Positions 47,041 to 60,480 of a DNA stretch of 64,000 nt are shown here, piece after piece. How positions within the stretch are numbered: position 1 is the first letter of the stretch; every line of letters begins with the position of its first letter. A model generated the notes under the pieces. That model was not told the DNA's origin and made no database searches. It saw only the letters and a program-made list of their open reading frames with translations. Location: positions 1,449,001 through 1,513,000 of the forward strand of contig JAINUG010000018.1 in the NCBI GenBank assembly GCA_029706075.1. The letters are read 5' to 3'. The stretch is from Aldrovandia affinis. Taxonomy: Eukaryota; Chordata; Actinopteri; Notacanthiformes; Halosauridae. A program made the translations under genes and the position numbers.

Positions 47041-49419
47041 CATTCATCCCGTCAGAAGACTTCATTGTGTCTCGTGTCATGGCTGTGCCCCATGTTGTCT
47101 GTACTGACTGCTGTTCTTGCCATGCTTGTGGTAGAGTGGGGAGGCCGGGAGGTGCAGGGGGGTGCAGATGCTAGTGCTCTTAAAGGAGAATCCACTCACT
47201 GGAAAAGAACAGAAAGGAGTCACGTTAGATAAACACAGACCAGCTCATCAGCACTGCAAGTGGTGGAATATTGTGATTTAGTTTGAAAATTGAAGAAGGA
47301 AAATGGCGATAAAAGCCCTTTGGACGAGCGTCTGGGATCGAAACGACGCTCATGAATCACTTGAAAGGGGAGAGAGGGCGCAGCCCTTCCTTGGCAGCGA
47401 GACACACCTCTTTCCGTCGGGGGTCTCCTGTGTCACGGTCGTATCTCTGTCGCGCCCGCAGCTTATTAACCGCTAGTGTTCCGTTGGGCGTCCCGCCTCA
47501 TCGCATCGAGCACGTGGGGGGGCCACAGGGCCCGTGGCTGCTGTGAAACTAATAGGTAGGATTCTTGAGAGGCCCCCAAACATTGATCTGTGCAATCCCC
47601 AGCCATCTGCTTACACCTGTTCATTCAGCATTCGCTAATAGCGCTCGCTCCGATCAGATCAGGCAAGGGCGGCTTCGAAGGACCGGAAGCACGTGAGCTG
47701 CATGGCGCCCTTTTCAAAGTGGGGGCCGGGGGCGTCAGGGACAGCACCCCATGGGCTCCGAAACTAACTGAAGGTTATACTGCTGAAGAATCTGCCAGTT
47801 GCAGTCGAGCTGTCTTCCAGGCCTGTAGTGTTTGCAGGATTGTTTCTATTTGTATTATTAAGGCAGCTTTACTTTACAGCTATAGCTATACTGTACAGCT
47901 TTACGAGGCGAGGGAGCGACAACGCAGACTTCTTCAAGGACGTCTTTAGAGGTTGTTGCACACGTCTGTGTAACATACGCTGCCGTCGAATTCACCCCCA
48001 TTTTTCAGGGGTGCTGAATGGGCTAGTGACAGCATTGAACAATGGAAGCGTCCCTTAAAAAAACATCTCATGCGAAAAGAGAAGGAAGCAAACACAAAGC
48101 CCCCGATTCACCGCTCTGACACAAGTGTCCATCTTCCCTTTGTGTGCACTTTGCGTCCCCCCCCCCAGCGAATGTGGTCCATACAGATTAGTTTACTTTC
48201 CTGTTTTCCTGAAGTGTACTTAATTGCATGCTTCACAACTAATAAATAGCCGTCATTAAAGGGGCTTCTTTGGGCGCGGCCTGTCACGCCTTTCCCTCCC
48301 TGTCCAATCAGGCGGGCCCGTTGAGCCTCTCACTCAACCACATGGGGATGCATGAAGGCTTATCGAGAAAAAGTCACAGAAACCTAGGACCCGCTAAATG
48401 ATTTTAAAGATGTGTACACAAGAAGGCATAACATTGTCATGGCGATCGAAATGGCCGGGAAACGTACGGCCTGTTCTGGCCGAAGAGGAGATTTGGCCCA
48501 CTGGTCGGTCACACACACCGCACACCTGAGGCTCAAGCCCTGCTCTCAGACGCTGGTCAGGCCTCCACAGACACGTTCTGCAGCTCGCTCAGACCTGAAC
48601 AGGAGGGAGATGCCCACACTGCCCCGTAGAGCAGGGTGAGTGTGTTCTTTGATCCTCAGTGCAAATTCACTGTGAACCACCTGAGAGCAGAACCCTACAA
48701 CCCAGACAGGCTGCCAGCCTGAGGGAACTCTAAATCCTCTACGGCAGGATGAAAAGGCGGATGTCTAGACGGAAGAATGCTGGCCACTGCTGTCCTGTCT
48801 GTGAAGGTACATGTGCTTGCTGCTGTTACAAGCATACTGCCCCCCTCTCTTCAGGATCGTGTTTTTGTTTGGGGTATTGAAAGTACTGTATTAGGGTTTT
48901 GCCATTTTGAGAACGGCTCCCATTCAAAACCACAAAATTCTACTATCATTATCTTAGCTATTTCATCAACTATTTGGCTGAAATTTAATGGCACATCTAC
49001 TCAGATAGCCCTGCACAATATATTCCTCGACCGATCCGTTTAGCTGTTTTTTCTTGAAACAAACTTTTTAATAAAATCATAGTATACTGGATGCATGTGC
49101 CCATTGACTTTGCATGGTGAGCTACCAAAATGTAACATTAGCATTTGGCACCCACATCCAACATTAAATGAATATAAAACAAAACCAGACCAGACCACTG
49201 TTAAAAGGAGTTATGTTAAAACTACTATGTTGAAGGGGATGGACAGACAACAAGCTAGAATTAGCTGCGCTAATACTATCTAGTAGTTTGTAAACCACAT
49301 ATATAATGCTGGCCAGGACAAAATGTCATCATTTAATGAAAAAACATTGCTTGCTGACCTGGTTATGCTGCTCTTGGACGTCTTGGGATTGATCGAGGCT
49401 AATCATTCAATTCGTTCGC
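47041..49419. other. Unique intron sequence, some CNE-like patches
   Basis: Repeat-poor. GC-normal patches lie at about 47240-47560 and 48240-48350. No motif cluster was strong enough to annotate separately and no coding exon was found. Confidence 0.4.
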
Positions 49420-50350
49420 TAGCTACTAGCTACCTCTGTCAGACATTATCGTGCATAATGTTACCCGCCGAATGCTAGCTAGCTGCTGTTGTACTGACGT
49501 AGCTGGCTAGCTACTGCACCTGTGGTTTCTAATGTTGGGCATTTCCATGTATGTATACAGGGTCCTACTTGTTGCTCCTAGCACCCAGGAATTGTACTTC
49601 CCACTAGGGTGGCTTTCAGCTAAAATGATTCGCTCAGCGTCTGCCAAATGCCTATAATGTAATGTAATACTTGGCTAGCTGGCTAGGTAGCTAATGATTT
49701 CATAGCTGAATGTTACACTAGAGCGAAATATATCATCCTCTCGACAGGGATCACATCTGGCTGATTGGGAAATTAGCTAGCCAGCTAGCTACCTATATAA
49801 GTCGGGGGTTGCATCTGACTGGTTAGGAATTGCATGCACCTTTAGCTGGCAGTTGTCACAGGTCACAGCTGGCGTGTCAGCAATCCGTCCACAACTCTTT
49901 CAGCTCAACCTACCTTGGTCACTAAACACAAACAAACAAAAGGCATGTTCTACAGTGCTGTGACCTCAGAAAAACAGTAAGCTAGCTAACCACGGTATGT
50001 GAGTTAGCTAACTAGGCTTTTTCTTGATTGGTTGGTAAATAAGGTTTCAGCTGTCACGGTATAGCTCAAAATACTGTCCTAACATTATGAGAAAGCCTAG
50101 AACAATAAAATATATATGCAGTTCTCCATTTCACACAGCACTCATTTTTCAAAGTGATAGCTAGCTAGCTACTAATGTTATTTTGCTTTCCACGAATGCA
50201 CCTGCAGATTGTCATTTAGTGTTCCATCCAAACTCCAGTCCCTGCATTTTAATCCAAATTTTGTCTTTCCTACCTGAGCAAGTCATCGACACTCTCCCAT
50301 TTAATCAGAATGTACATTGGTCCATCCTTACCATTTAGCTAGCTATAAAT
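49420..50350. repeat. AGCTAGC-rich region
   Basis: The tetranucleotide-like word AGCTAGCT or close variants appears many times, in clusters near 49429, 49476, 49502, 49675, 49772, 49982, 50005, 50157 and 50336, separated by ordinary sequence. The word is self-complementary. It looks like decayed simple repeat seeded over about 900 bases rather than a single array. Confidence 0.7.
49556..49668 (+). mobile_element. L2-type LINE/SINE 3' tail
   Basis: CAGGGTCCTACTTGTTGCTCC and CCTAGCACCCAGGAATTGTA match the 3' UTR of the L2 fragment at 26880-27314 in opposite orientation. GCGTCTGCCAAATG and a short TAATGTAATGTAAT tail follow, as in eel-type L2 elements. Only the extreme 3' end is present. Confidence 0.75.
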
Positions 50351-52852
50351 ATCAGTCATGCTTTTTTGATTGATTGTTAACATCTGACTGGTTCTCTTCC
50401 CTGCTGCTAACGAGTTGTCAGATGCATTCGTTCAAGTTGGTCCACCAACTGTTCCACTCCACAAACTAGTTGTTTTACAATTTTACACACAACTACTGTA
50501 AGCCAAAAGACTAGTTCTGTTGCCATTAATAATTATTCCTCTGTACTGTAGCTATGTTAGTCTACTGTTTGGGGGATTTAATCTATGTATTGTTTTGAGA
50601 ATGAGAGGAGCATGGTCTTTTTGAGACTTGGGGTTTGATTCACGCTGGTATCTTAAGGTATACACCTTCAAGGCGCTACTTGTCACATGAAGTTTCAAAA
50701 CCTCGTTGGTCGAACTGCCCCCACTCCCCACATGCATGTCAGAGGTGAAGCAGCAACCTCGTTCTGTACTTCAAGGTCAGCTGACAGGAGGAGCAGGAGG
50801 TCCCTCAGGTCTGCAGTCTCTGCATTCTTGTGCATTCCTGAAGCAACATTCCTACATGGTGCACTTCACTCAGGCATTATGTGACAGAGGGTCAGTAGGG
50901 TTATCGGTGCATTCCGGGTATGTGAGCGCAGATATGTATGTCTGGACATATTTTCAGTCCCCAAAACTGCTTAAAAATAATCAAAAGATGTAACAAGCAA
51001 TAACTCATGTAGATTTTACTCTGATTTTTGTATTTATTGGTGTTTATTGTGAATGAATGCACGTACGTTTCTCTCCCTCGGCTACAATCCGTGGAAGGGC
51101 TTGGCACATGTAGCACTTTGCAAAGCTGCCGCATTTAAAATGGCAAAAAATTAAGTAATTGCTGAACAAATTAACCATCTACAACTCGACTTATTACATT
51201 GAAAGTGCATACATAGCCAGCTGTGTGCATCACTTTATTTTATAAATGCACGGACAGAAGGCCAGGAATAAGATTGTGGATATGCCTCAGGCAATGAAAG
51301 GGAGCTTGTTTGAGGTGTGTACAACATGCAGATTTTTTTAAATTCTGAAACTGGCCTGTGCCTACAAGCGCAGAACTACTTATATGTGATATAGGGAAGA
51401 CAAATTACTCAGATTTTGTATGCATACACGCGCATACACACACACACACACACTCACAGATGCTTAGTGTGTCTTTATTTTAAAGATCTACATTAATGAC
51501 ATATTTCTACTCATGTGCCCTGAAAAAACACAATCTCGGTGTGCGTATTCTCCATCCCTATAGATACGAGAAATATCTTTACTCTTTAATAGAGTACAGA
51601 CACATCTCTGTGTTACTGTGTTGGCCTAAAGATGAACAGTAAACCACACCTCTGTGGTAGCAGGCAGAACCGCACATGGCCCGAGGGCTGTAGGCCTCTT
51701 CTGCGTCTGTGATATCGGAGATGAGACAGGACCACCGACAGACTGACTCCAACACAGCCCAGCAGGAAGTGGGCAGGCTCTAGCTGCTCTCCTGTGCTGT
51801 TTTCAGCAGCTAGCACAAGTTTTAAGTGGAGTGCTCAAAGCACTGCGCCATCATAAAATAGCTGTTATTTGATCTTTTCTTACCTGCAAATGGCATGCAT
51901 GCTTTTCTCCATGTCGCTGATCAATCCCAGTTCCCCAAACAAATCCTCATCCACATCATCATTATGTCGACGCAGGTCCTCGGCACTGTGAATTAACAGT
52001 GCAGTTGGCTTTTAGCTTTTAACAGACAATTAAACCCTGCCTGTGCATGAGGGCTCTGGAACGTCTCGGATGAATACGTTGAGAAAGGTATCCGTTTTAA
52101 GTTTGAAACTTAACTCCTGTCCCGCTGTCTTCAAGAACAAAGTTGGAGTTACTACTACCTTAACTCCTGCTTAGTTTCACAGTCGCCCAACTAGCTAAAT
52201 TATCCAATGGGAGGATAATACTTAGGGCACTTTGTAACCAGTTTGGGTCATGCACATGCATGGCTTTAGCATTAGTGTTTAAATGCTTGATAAATTAAAA
52301 AGTACAAGGTTTTTCAACAGTCCCCTGCAAAGCAACACAATTTGGATACAGTACTGTGATGTTACAGAGTGCGGTACTATGCAGGAGGAGATTGGTGATT
52401 TGTAGTGGTTTGAAAGCATAACCACAAATAAGTTCTCCTCAGAGACTTCACATACAAACTAAGAGCAGGATGATTCTTTATGCAGGATCCCTTGCGATCT
52501 CTACAGAGAAGGGGAACTAAATGCGAAAAGGAGAGAACAGCAGAGTGCAGCTTGGTGGACTGGGACGCACAGAAGGACAGGCTGCGTGTGAAAAGCTGTC
52601 GAGCTAACGGGCAGACCTCAGGACGGAGCCGAGACACAGTGCAGACGCTCCGCATGGCTCGGTCTCCGCTGCGCTGAGCAGACGCTCTGATACACCTCCG
52701 TTGCTGCTGCTGCGGTGGTGGTCCACCATTATAAATTAATGTATTTATAAGGCGTAGTGAAAGTGTACCCTGCGGTATGTCACTTTTAGGAGGGAGCCAA
52801 GGTTGCTCACATTATTTTCTGGCCAGGTCTACAGTGAGGGTCATCTCTAAAT
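50351..52852. other. Intron sequence with CA run
   Basis: A (CA)n microsatellite lies at 51434-51453. No coding exon or dispersed repeat recognised elsewhere. Confidence 0.45.
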
Positions 52853-53139
52853 GAGTGGTTCCCAAACTTACTGAGCCCCAGGACCCATTTAATGGCTGAA
52901 TACATTTACTTGCCAACCCCTTATTATACAAAACTGTACACTTGTACACTTGTGTTCAAATATAAAATTGTTATAGTTTTAATGATCTAAAAACAAATAT
53001 ATGTACACTGCATGTAACTAGTGCAGTGTTTAATTTGATGGGTATGAATTTCAATGGAAAGTGTATGATATAAAGCCTTTTCTTTCTTTTTCATGTTTAT
53101 CTCGTGGAGCTGTCTCGACCCACAGATTAGGAACCACTG
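52853..53139. mobile_element. hAT-like MITE with 8-bp target duplication
   Basis: The left end GAGTGGTTCCCAAACTT and the right end AGATTAGGAACCACTG form inverted termini of the hAT type. CTCTAAAT at 52845-52852 and CTCTGAAT at 53140-53147 are an 8-bp target duplication with one mismatch, diagnostic of hAT insertion. The 287-bp interior is AT-rich and non-coding. Confidence 0.85.
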
Positions 53140-56100
53140 CTCTGAATCATGTGGAATACTGTCCACCTTTTCCCTGTTAGTACCTTTTGGTCTGACGGGG
53201 CCACCATCCTATGAGAGCCGGCACAACATTAGGCCAGGCCAGCAGCATTCTCTGATTACTCCCACTGTGTCCAGAGGGCTGTGGGCATCCGGGGATGGCC
53301 GTGCCCAGTGTATAATAAGTATTGATTTATTCCACACCTTTACTTTCAGATTTTGAATGGCTCAGATTTCACAGCAGGTCCGCACATGCCCTCTCGGTGC
53401 TGGGGATAAATACAGACCTGTGTATTTATGACATGTCAGGCAGGAAGAAGGAAATTACTGTTACACTGTCTTCTAGAAGAATGATTGTTTCAGGGATATA
53501 TCTGTCTACCTCTTTGGATTAAAAAGACGTATTTTAAAATAAGCCTGCAGACTAACCGCAGGGTTAGTGAGCCGGATAGCTTAATATTTGTCTTATTTTC
53601 CTGAAATGCCTAGCTAGTGAGTCTATTGAGCCTCACAGCCTATCAAATAGTGAACCCTTATTTGCACTGCTTTAAAATAATCATTGATATTCTGATGCAT
53701 TAGTTATTATTTGGTGAATTGATATGTGGATTGGGTAGACGTTTACAGAGCTAGCTGCAGTATTTTTTCCATGCTTATGTGCATATTTTAATGATCTCTG
53801 TGATCAGAAGGAATATCTATTTTTATAATGAATGCAGAATATGGTTCTGTAATACCATCAGGCATGATTTTGTGGTGAGACATCTGTGTACCCAACACAA
53901 TGGAACATCCCCAAACGTTTCAAGTCAATCAAGCTAAGGGTGCTAGCCTGCTAGGAATTCCCAGATTGAAAACCAAAAGTAATTTATGAGGATTAGTTTT
54001 CAGTGTTATTGCCAACCAAGTTCTGGGGGGATTTGTTCTTTGTACTGGGCTTTAAAAATTTTTTTTTTAAATTAAAGGTTTTGAGCAGTTAAAGCCTGGC
54101 CTTGCCAGCTGCAGACAGTCTCATCTCAGAAGTACCCGGGTGTAGAGGTCCGTGAGCAAGCGAGCGTCTGCTGCAGAGTGTGAGCTCACTCCCCGGAGTC
54201 TTGAGTAAGAGTGCAGTCAGCTCCCTCAGCTTGAAGCCTCAGCCGTTTAGCTCATTGAGCCAGCATGAGGGAGGCAATAGTAGCGAAGGCACTGGGAGCA
54301 CCAGCTGTAGCAGGGGTATGGCTTTAGACTGGCCGATCGGGCACACGACTGGAGGCTTTAGACTGGCCGATTGCATCCAACGAAATGCTCAGTTGTGCTA
54401 ATGGACATTTATTTTCAGTGTTTGCAGTAACACTGCCGTGTGTTTTTTGTCTCTGCTGGGGAATGAGTTAGGGTTGGCATGAAGAAATAATGGGACACCC
54501 CATTTCTTTTCACTCGAACTTCAAACATTGTAGCACTCAATTGATGCACAAAGCAAATTATCCATGTGAATGAATCCATATCTTAGAGAAATTGATGTTC
54601 CAGCCCTTGTGTGGTATGTTCTTGATAATATATCATTTTTTCTGATTCAGGCGAATGACTTGCCGTGACCAATAAGTCATGTTCAATTGGACAAACTGCA
54701 CACTCTTTTTCCATTGTTTTGGCTTTGAACGCATGACTGGCTGGCTTCTTCAACCACCTGGTGGTTTAGGTGGTTTTGACCTCTTTAGTACATATCTATC
54801 AAGCTCTTTATTTGGCCCCTGCTGTAGCCCCGTTTTCTTCTTTCTTTGACAACAGGCTGATAAATCCCAGAATCCAGCTTTCTGCCGCTGTGTTTGCTGT
54901 CCTCCTCTCCCTTTCTCCCTCTCGTTCCACGGCCTGCATCATACACTCGCCTGCTTGTGAAACATACACAATATTTAGTGACACAGGGGACTTTCACCAC
55001 AATGTTTTTATTTCAGTACTATCGTACTCTATCCCATGATGAAACGCCAGTGTGCCTTGAGTTCACCCACCGTGGATGAATGTGAAAGATTCAATCTGCC
55101 ATTGTTGAGGGTGATATTCAACCGGGGTTGTTTGCACCGAAGTGCGCACTGAAATGTTGACGCGGTGTTAACCTGCGTGTGGAAGCTGTGGGCCACAGGT
55201 GTGGGGTGGAAAGGGCTGTTAACATCACTTCAGACCAGCATGGCAGCAATGCGCATACTGGACTATATTGTTTAATTGGAAGATAAAACATTGGTGCTTG
55301 TGAACGTATAGTATAAAGAATAGGATTGGTAAATAGATTGGTAAAGAATAAGGTATATTTATTTAGAAAACTGGAGAAAAGTAACACTTTTCGAATGCTT
55401 TTTTTAAACAACAATGTGCTTCTGCAGACTGCACACTTTTTCTCTGGTGGAGCATACATAATTATGGAGGGTTAAAATAAGTTCAGGATAAGCTTGTAAA
55501 CATATGTGATCGAGATGAATTGTTGTTGATTACCGTTGTCTACAGTGTATGTTTGTTTTCAGTGACTTATTAAACTGATAAGCCTGAGTATATTGAATTT
55601 ATGCTTTGTAGTTTCTGAACTTCTGTTGATTTCAGTGGATTAGTTATTCATGTTTCATTTTTTCTTGCTAAAGTAATATTTAGACGAAACTTGGTCACAG
55701 AAAATGAAGGCAGATTTGGCAAACAGGATTTTATTAACATCTTGATTGAAGCGTAGTTGACATCGCTATGCTAGCACGAACCAGCATGTTTCATTCAGAA
55801 AAAATGGGAAGTTCCCACACAGGTTTCTGTGGGTTGTTTTTTCAGTTTTTATAAAAACTTTGGCAATGCCGATTTCAGCCGCATCACGTGCAAGAAAAGC
55901 AAATGAAAGAAGCCTTAACGTAACCCCTGCAAGCGCAGGACAGATGTTGTAAAATCAAATGGTAGAGGAAAGAAGATCAAACAGATAATTATTACCTTTG
56001 AAAAAAAAATGTACATGTCCGTGAGCATATTCTCCCAGGCATGCCAGTAACTAATCAGAAAAAAATGAAAGTCTCGTCACCGTGGGAGGATCATTGACCC

Positions 56101-56299
56101 TTCGGCTCTTTATCGCTCTCTGGACATCCCAGACAGGCAAAGCTGCGCTGCTCTCTGGAGATTAGAGCCCTCCTTACTGAGCAAACGTGTGAAGAGATGG
56201 ACCACTGCAGCCTAACACAGAGCGCAGGGTTTGTGGCACCACAAGGACCGACTCTCTCCCGAGACCCGAAAAGGCCGTTCTAACAGAATCATCCCGGCC
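53140..56299. other. Intron sequence, no feature recognised
   Basis: AT-rich for the most part. A tandem pair GGCTTTAGACTGGCCGAT appears near 54320 and 54353. The C-rich or exon-like phrase ending TTTTATTTCAG near 55015 leads into no recognisable protein. Confidence 0.45.
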
Positions 56300-56545
56300 C
56301 CGCCCTGTTTTTAACATTGAATGTGCATTGGCCAGCAAAATGTCAGTTTCAGATTCACCAATTATTGGAGGATTACGGGATTAAATTAACGAGTTTAGAC
56401 GCCAGTCTTGCCGTTGCCACGGTAATCTTCTTACTTCAGTCACAGCCGGTGAGTTGGGCATTAGGAAAAGAGAGAGGGGAAGAACACGATTATTCCTCAC
56501 TCAGAGTGGCATCTAATTACATTCTTACAGATCCAGAAAGAGTCC
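56300..56545. promoter_or_regulatory. Candidate enhancer with RFX X-box
   Basis: A repeat-free island contains GTTGCCACGGTAAT at 56413-56426, within one or two bases of the palindromic RFX X-box, plus CCAATTATTGG (56359-56369) and GATTAAATTAACG nearby. RFX sites of this form are well known in vertebrate enhancers and ciliary promoters. Function here is inferred. Confidence 0.4.
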
Positions 56546-57696
56546 CCTACGGACCGTCGATAGTGTAGTGTATGAAATGAAGAGCCAGGATTCTTTCTTT
56601 CTTTTGTGTTCCTTTTTTGGTATGGGGGGTTGGCTGAGAGTAGGACAGTAACAAAGCAAAATGACAAGTGCAATAGCTGCCGATTTTCCCTAAGACTTGC
56701 AAGCTTTTCTTCTATTCCCCAGAGAGGGCAGTGAAGCCGTAAATCCTTTTATCAATATGGTTTCCACTGCATTGCACCCGTTTCTCCCGGATCTGACGAG
56801 CTGCTTCCACCGCAATTCAGGTTTGATCAGTGACCGTCTGCAGCAGATTCACACTGATGGGGTCAGCTGATAAGTGGGACACGACTGTCACAACCTCTCA
56901 TGTCCGGGGTTCAGAAGAAAGCTGGCGGTCACCCAATATTCCCGCTGCACCCCTCCTGCTCCCCCACATGCCCAGACGTCTGCCAGGAGCCCGACTGCCA
57001 CCTCCACAGCACTCCCCACATCTCTGTGTGTCCCGTCACGTTTTTGAAGGCGGTACAAACACCTGTAAATAAGGTGTTTACCTGTAAATAAAATGTGACA
57101 CACGCCTGACGTGAGAGTTTAGCACATCAAGACAAGTACGAGATGGTAAAAAAGAGGGAGGGAGAGAGACAGCAAGAGCAGCTGCTTGTGTCTCACGCCC
57201 TTCACCGTGCTTTTCTCACCAGTATCGTCTCCCGTCTTTTCAAAGATTTCACCTTTGAAGGAAAGGGTTTTGATTTTTTGGCCTTTGAAATAATTCATTC
57301 CTAATTCAATTCCCAGCCAGCCTCAGGCACAGTAGAAACTGCAGTTCATTTTATTTATTTTGTGTTTCAACACAGAAAATCATGGGTAAACAGTACTGCT
57401 TTTTGTCCTGGTTGTGCTTGCTTTGATCACAGTCTGCAGGCTCTTTAGCTCCTTGTTTATCCTTAGCTCTGTGACCGTGCAGCCTATTACATGTAATTAT
57501 TTATTGTGATATTTTGGTAGCAAAACAAAAGCAGGAAACAAATATCTCTGTTAGCATTTATTTGCTGAGAAGGTTTGTAGAACCAGTGATCTCATTTGTT
57601 GTTGGATGTTGAAAGCAAAGATATTCATGTTAAATGACAAGTTGTTCAATTGCACCTCTCTACAGGTGCCATACTAGGACAGAGGTGTCTTCAGGT
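56546..57696. other. Unique intron sequence
   Basis: Contains a duplicated forkhead-like word ACCTGTAAATAA at 57061-57072 and about 57080-57091. Otherwise nothing supported. Confidence 0.4.
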
Positions 57697-57848
57697 GGGC
57701 CGGTATGTATAAAACATCTCAGAGTAGGAGCGCTGATCTAGGGTGAGGTGCCTCCTGTCCATATCCTAACCTTATCCATTATGAGCTAAAGGCTAAACTG
57801 ATCTGAGATCAGCACTCCTACTCTGAGATGCTTTATGCATACCGGCCC
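57697..57848. mobile_element. Foldback MITE, 152 bp
   Basis: The left arm GGGCCGGTATGTATAAAACA, continuing CTCAGAGTAGGAGCGCTGATC, is mirrored by the right arm GATCAGCACTCCTACTCTGA, continuing to ACCGGCCC at 57848. About 46 bases per arm match with a handful of mismatches. No coding capacity. Confidence 0.88.
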
Positions 57849-58299
57849 TGGTCTTTTGTGCAGATTTAGCTTCCAGTGTTCAATAACCACAGCGTTGCGA
57901 GTGGATGGATGGCATAGGGTACATTTGTGGCGTCCTCCTCTTGTCCTTGTAGCAGTGTGTCACACGTTTTCGCACTTGGGTGGAAGATTTGAAGCAGACG
58001 GCTTGCTCGTGACCCTATGTGCAGCAGTAACGATTAGTCACGGAGTCAGGCCTGGAAGTCTCGGATCCATAATGTCCTGGGGCAGCTGTCATTGGCCGAT
58101 TCACCTCTCCGTGACCCAACTGACCTACACGCCTTTAACATGCTGAAAGCCCATTTGCATGGACTGCAGCTTGTTACGATGTCTAAGAAGCCACACGCGC
58201 AGTAAAACGGAAAGCCTGATGCTTGGGTCTGCTTCATTTGTGTAGCAACGATATTTATCCCGGAGGCTGAACTACTCAGAGAGTCTAACATAATGGCAT
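57849..58299. other. Unique intron sequence
   Basis: No feature recognised. Confidence 0.4.
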
Positions 58300-60480
58300 T
58301 AACTCCTTAAGCGTCACCCCCAAATTTTTGCATTCACGCCTATTTGGACATAGTTCGTAGCTAAAGAGCGATGATGGCCACATGCCTACACTTGGTATAA
58401 TTTGAAAGGAAACACATTGTAGTTTATATTATCTCAAATAGCATGTGGACACAACACATACAATAATCATACAAGGACCAAACATACAATAAAGTACGCT
58501 TTTATAGTTTTCTTGTGTAGAATCTCCATGTTTGAAAAGCAATAAATGAGTCACATTTCCTGATACACTTGTGAATTTTTGTGCATGTCTGTGCAAAAAG
58601 ACAGACTAATGTCTCCAACTGGCTCAATTCACTTCTGTGACACTGAGAATCACATTACAACATGTTGTTGCCTATGAGACACAGTGACACACACACCAAA
58701 GTCAAGCCAAAGAATTGGGATAGCAGCAACAGAAGCTTATTTTCAATGGTAAAAATGTAACTAACAGGCATTTACCATTATCAACTTAAAAAATTAAAAC
58801 GCAGCAGCTGTCAAAATTAGCAAAACAAAGACAATATATAAAAATATTGTACCAATATAAATAATACATAATAATAATATATAATATATAAATAATATAA
58901 CAAATTTGTTTAGCCAAGGCAGAATTACACTTCTGCCAATTGTCTGCCTCATTGCACAAAACTATTTACAGTGTCAGTTAGTGTTTTTCAGTCAGGCAAC
59001 ACAGGAAAAGCTATAAGTTATTTTGGTTGGGCCAGTCATTGAAGCAGTCTCCGTCACAGGATATGAACTTTCTGATGACAGAGCTGGCACATCTATCTAC
59101 TAGCTGACCGATACCTACTCACCAGACATAAACGGGATCCTGGGCATCCAAATGGGTCTTCTTTGGAGCTTTTGGTTTTGTAAAAGCAAATAATAAATCT
59201 TAATAAACTAAGAGAAAAGTATAAAGAGTTTTGCAAAACTCTGAAGTCTGTGCACTCTCTTCAATCGAGTGCATCTTCATTGGCATCTTCAAGGAAACCA
59301 TATATCCTTGTAAAGGATAACCCATTGGCTAGAACCATAGAAAAATGTCAGCATATATGGAGGGAAGTAGTATCAATTATGACCCTGGATCATGCCACAT
59401 GATCATATTACTGGTGGCTCTGGTTGCCGTTGAGGGGGGTCTGTTTGGCCAATACTTATCAGAGAATGATGGGTGTGGGCTTATTTTGTAGCAAAGATTT
59501 TCCATTTACAAAACTTTACTATGTGAAATATACTCACATATCACTCGTAGGGTGACTACTTTTGTTCATTAGACCCTTACGGTGATCAGGATGCCCACAT
59601 TATCAACGATCTGTCATATTTTGCAGCATCTAGACTTCACCAAAGAGCACCCTGGCTTGAATCGGGACAGGATTTATTTTGCAGCATCACATTTGATGTG
59701 AATTGGCATGCATTGTTTAAAAGACAATATTCCACACGATCTGTGCATATAACACGTGTTCATATTTTTGGTACATTTAACCGTGATATTTAAAGACCAT
59801 TCTGTGTGAAATCAAACCCCCGCTAACCTGTATCTCACCAAATGCCACCGACAGCTCTCCCTCCAGCTACCCTGTCTCTGGATGGATATTTTCACTGACA
59901 AACTTTTGTTGTTTCTGTTCCATTTTGTCCAGGAGAGTCTCCCAATCTCATTTTCCTGGGGACAGGGAAGCTCTGGTTTTTCTTGGGGGGAGGGGGTTAG
60001 ATTTTCTCTAGAAAATGTAGTTTGTCAAGAAATTTGTTAGTGAAATCATAAAAATGCACCAAAATAAATCATTTTCTGTACATTTACTGATTTATTGAAT
60101 TGGCATAACTAGCCAAATCATATACACATGACCAGCGAACGTGTATATGAAAATTGGCACATACATTTGCCCTGTTGATTTGCGGATTTGTATCTTTGGA
60201 TTGTGAGATATGGGTTGCCTACTCATGATTATGACCATTGTTTAAATCGTCTGCCTTTGCATATTCCAGGTCCAGTGGAAGTGTTAGACCAGAACCTGCT
60301 AGACATCGTTAATAGATCTCCCAAAGATTTTTGCAATTAGAGATTTAGCGTTGAACTTTTGCTAATATCGAGTGCCATACCTTGCAAACCTCAAGCATCT
60401 ATAAGTTTTAATAAATAAGTCATTAACATACTATCAGCAGTTTTTGCAATGCGGCTCCCATAATTATGTAAATAATGTAA
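58300..60480. other. AT-rich block, possible unclassified transposon relic
   Basis: About 2.2 kb of AT-rich sequence starts TTAACTCCTTAAGCGTCACC, a form often seen at ends of piggyBac-type non-autonomous elements, and contains an AT-only patch near 58845-58905. I could not find a matching opposite end or any transposase residues, so the TE reading is weak. Confidence 0.25.

Noticed and set aside
46439-47107. Long His/Thr-rich and Cys/Val-rich frames on both strands
   Set aside because: Direct translations of the GT-rich microsatellite in different frames.
54960-55078. Exon-like segment after TTTTATTTCAG near 55015
   Set aside because: The acceptor-like string is plausible but the following translation matches no part of CDKAL1 or any family I recognise.
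58300-60480. piggyBac-type element suggested by TTAA at its left end
   Set aside because: No matching right terminus and no transposase residues were found; kept only as a weak note.
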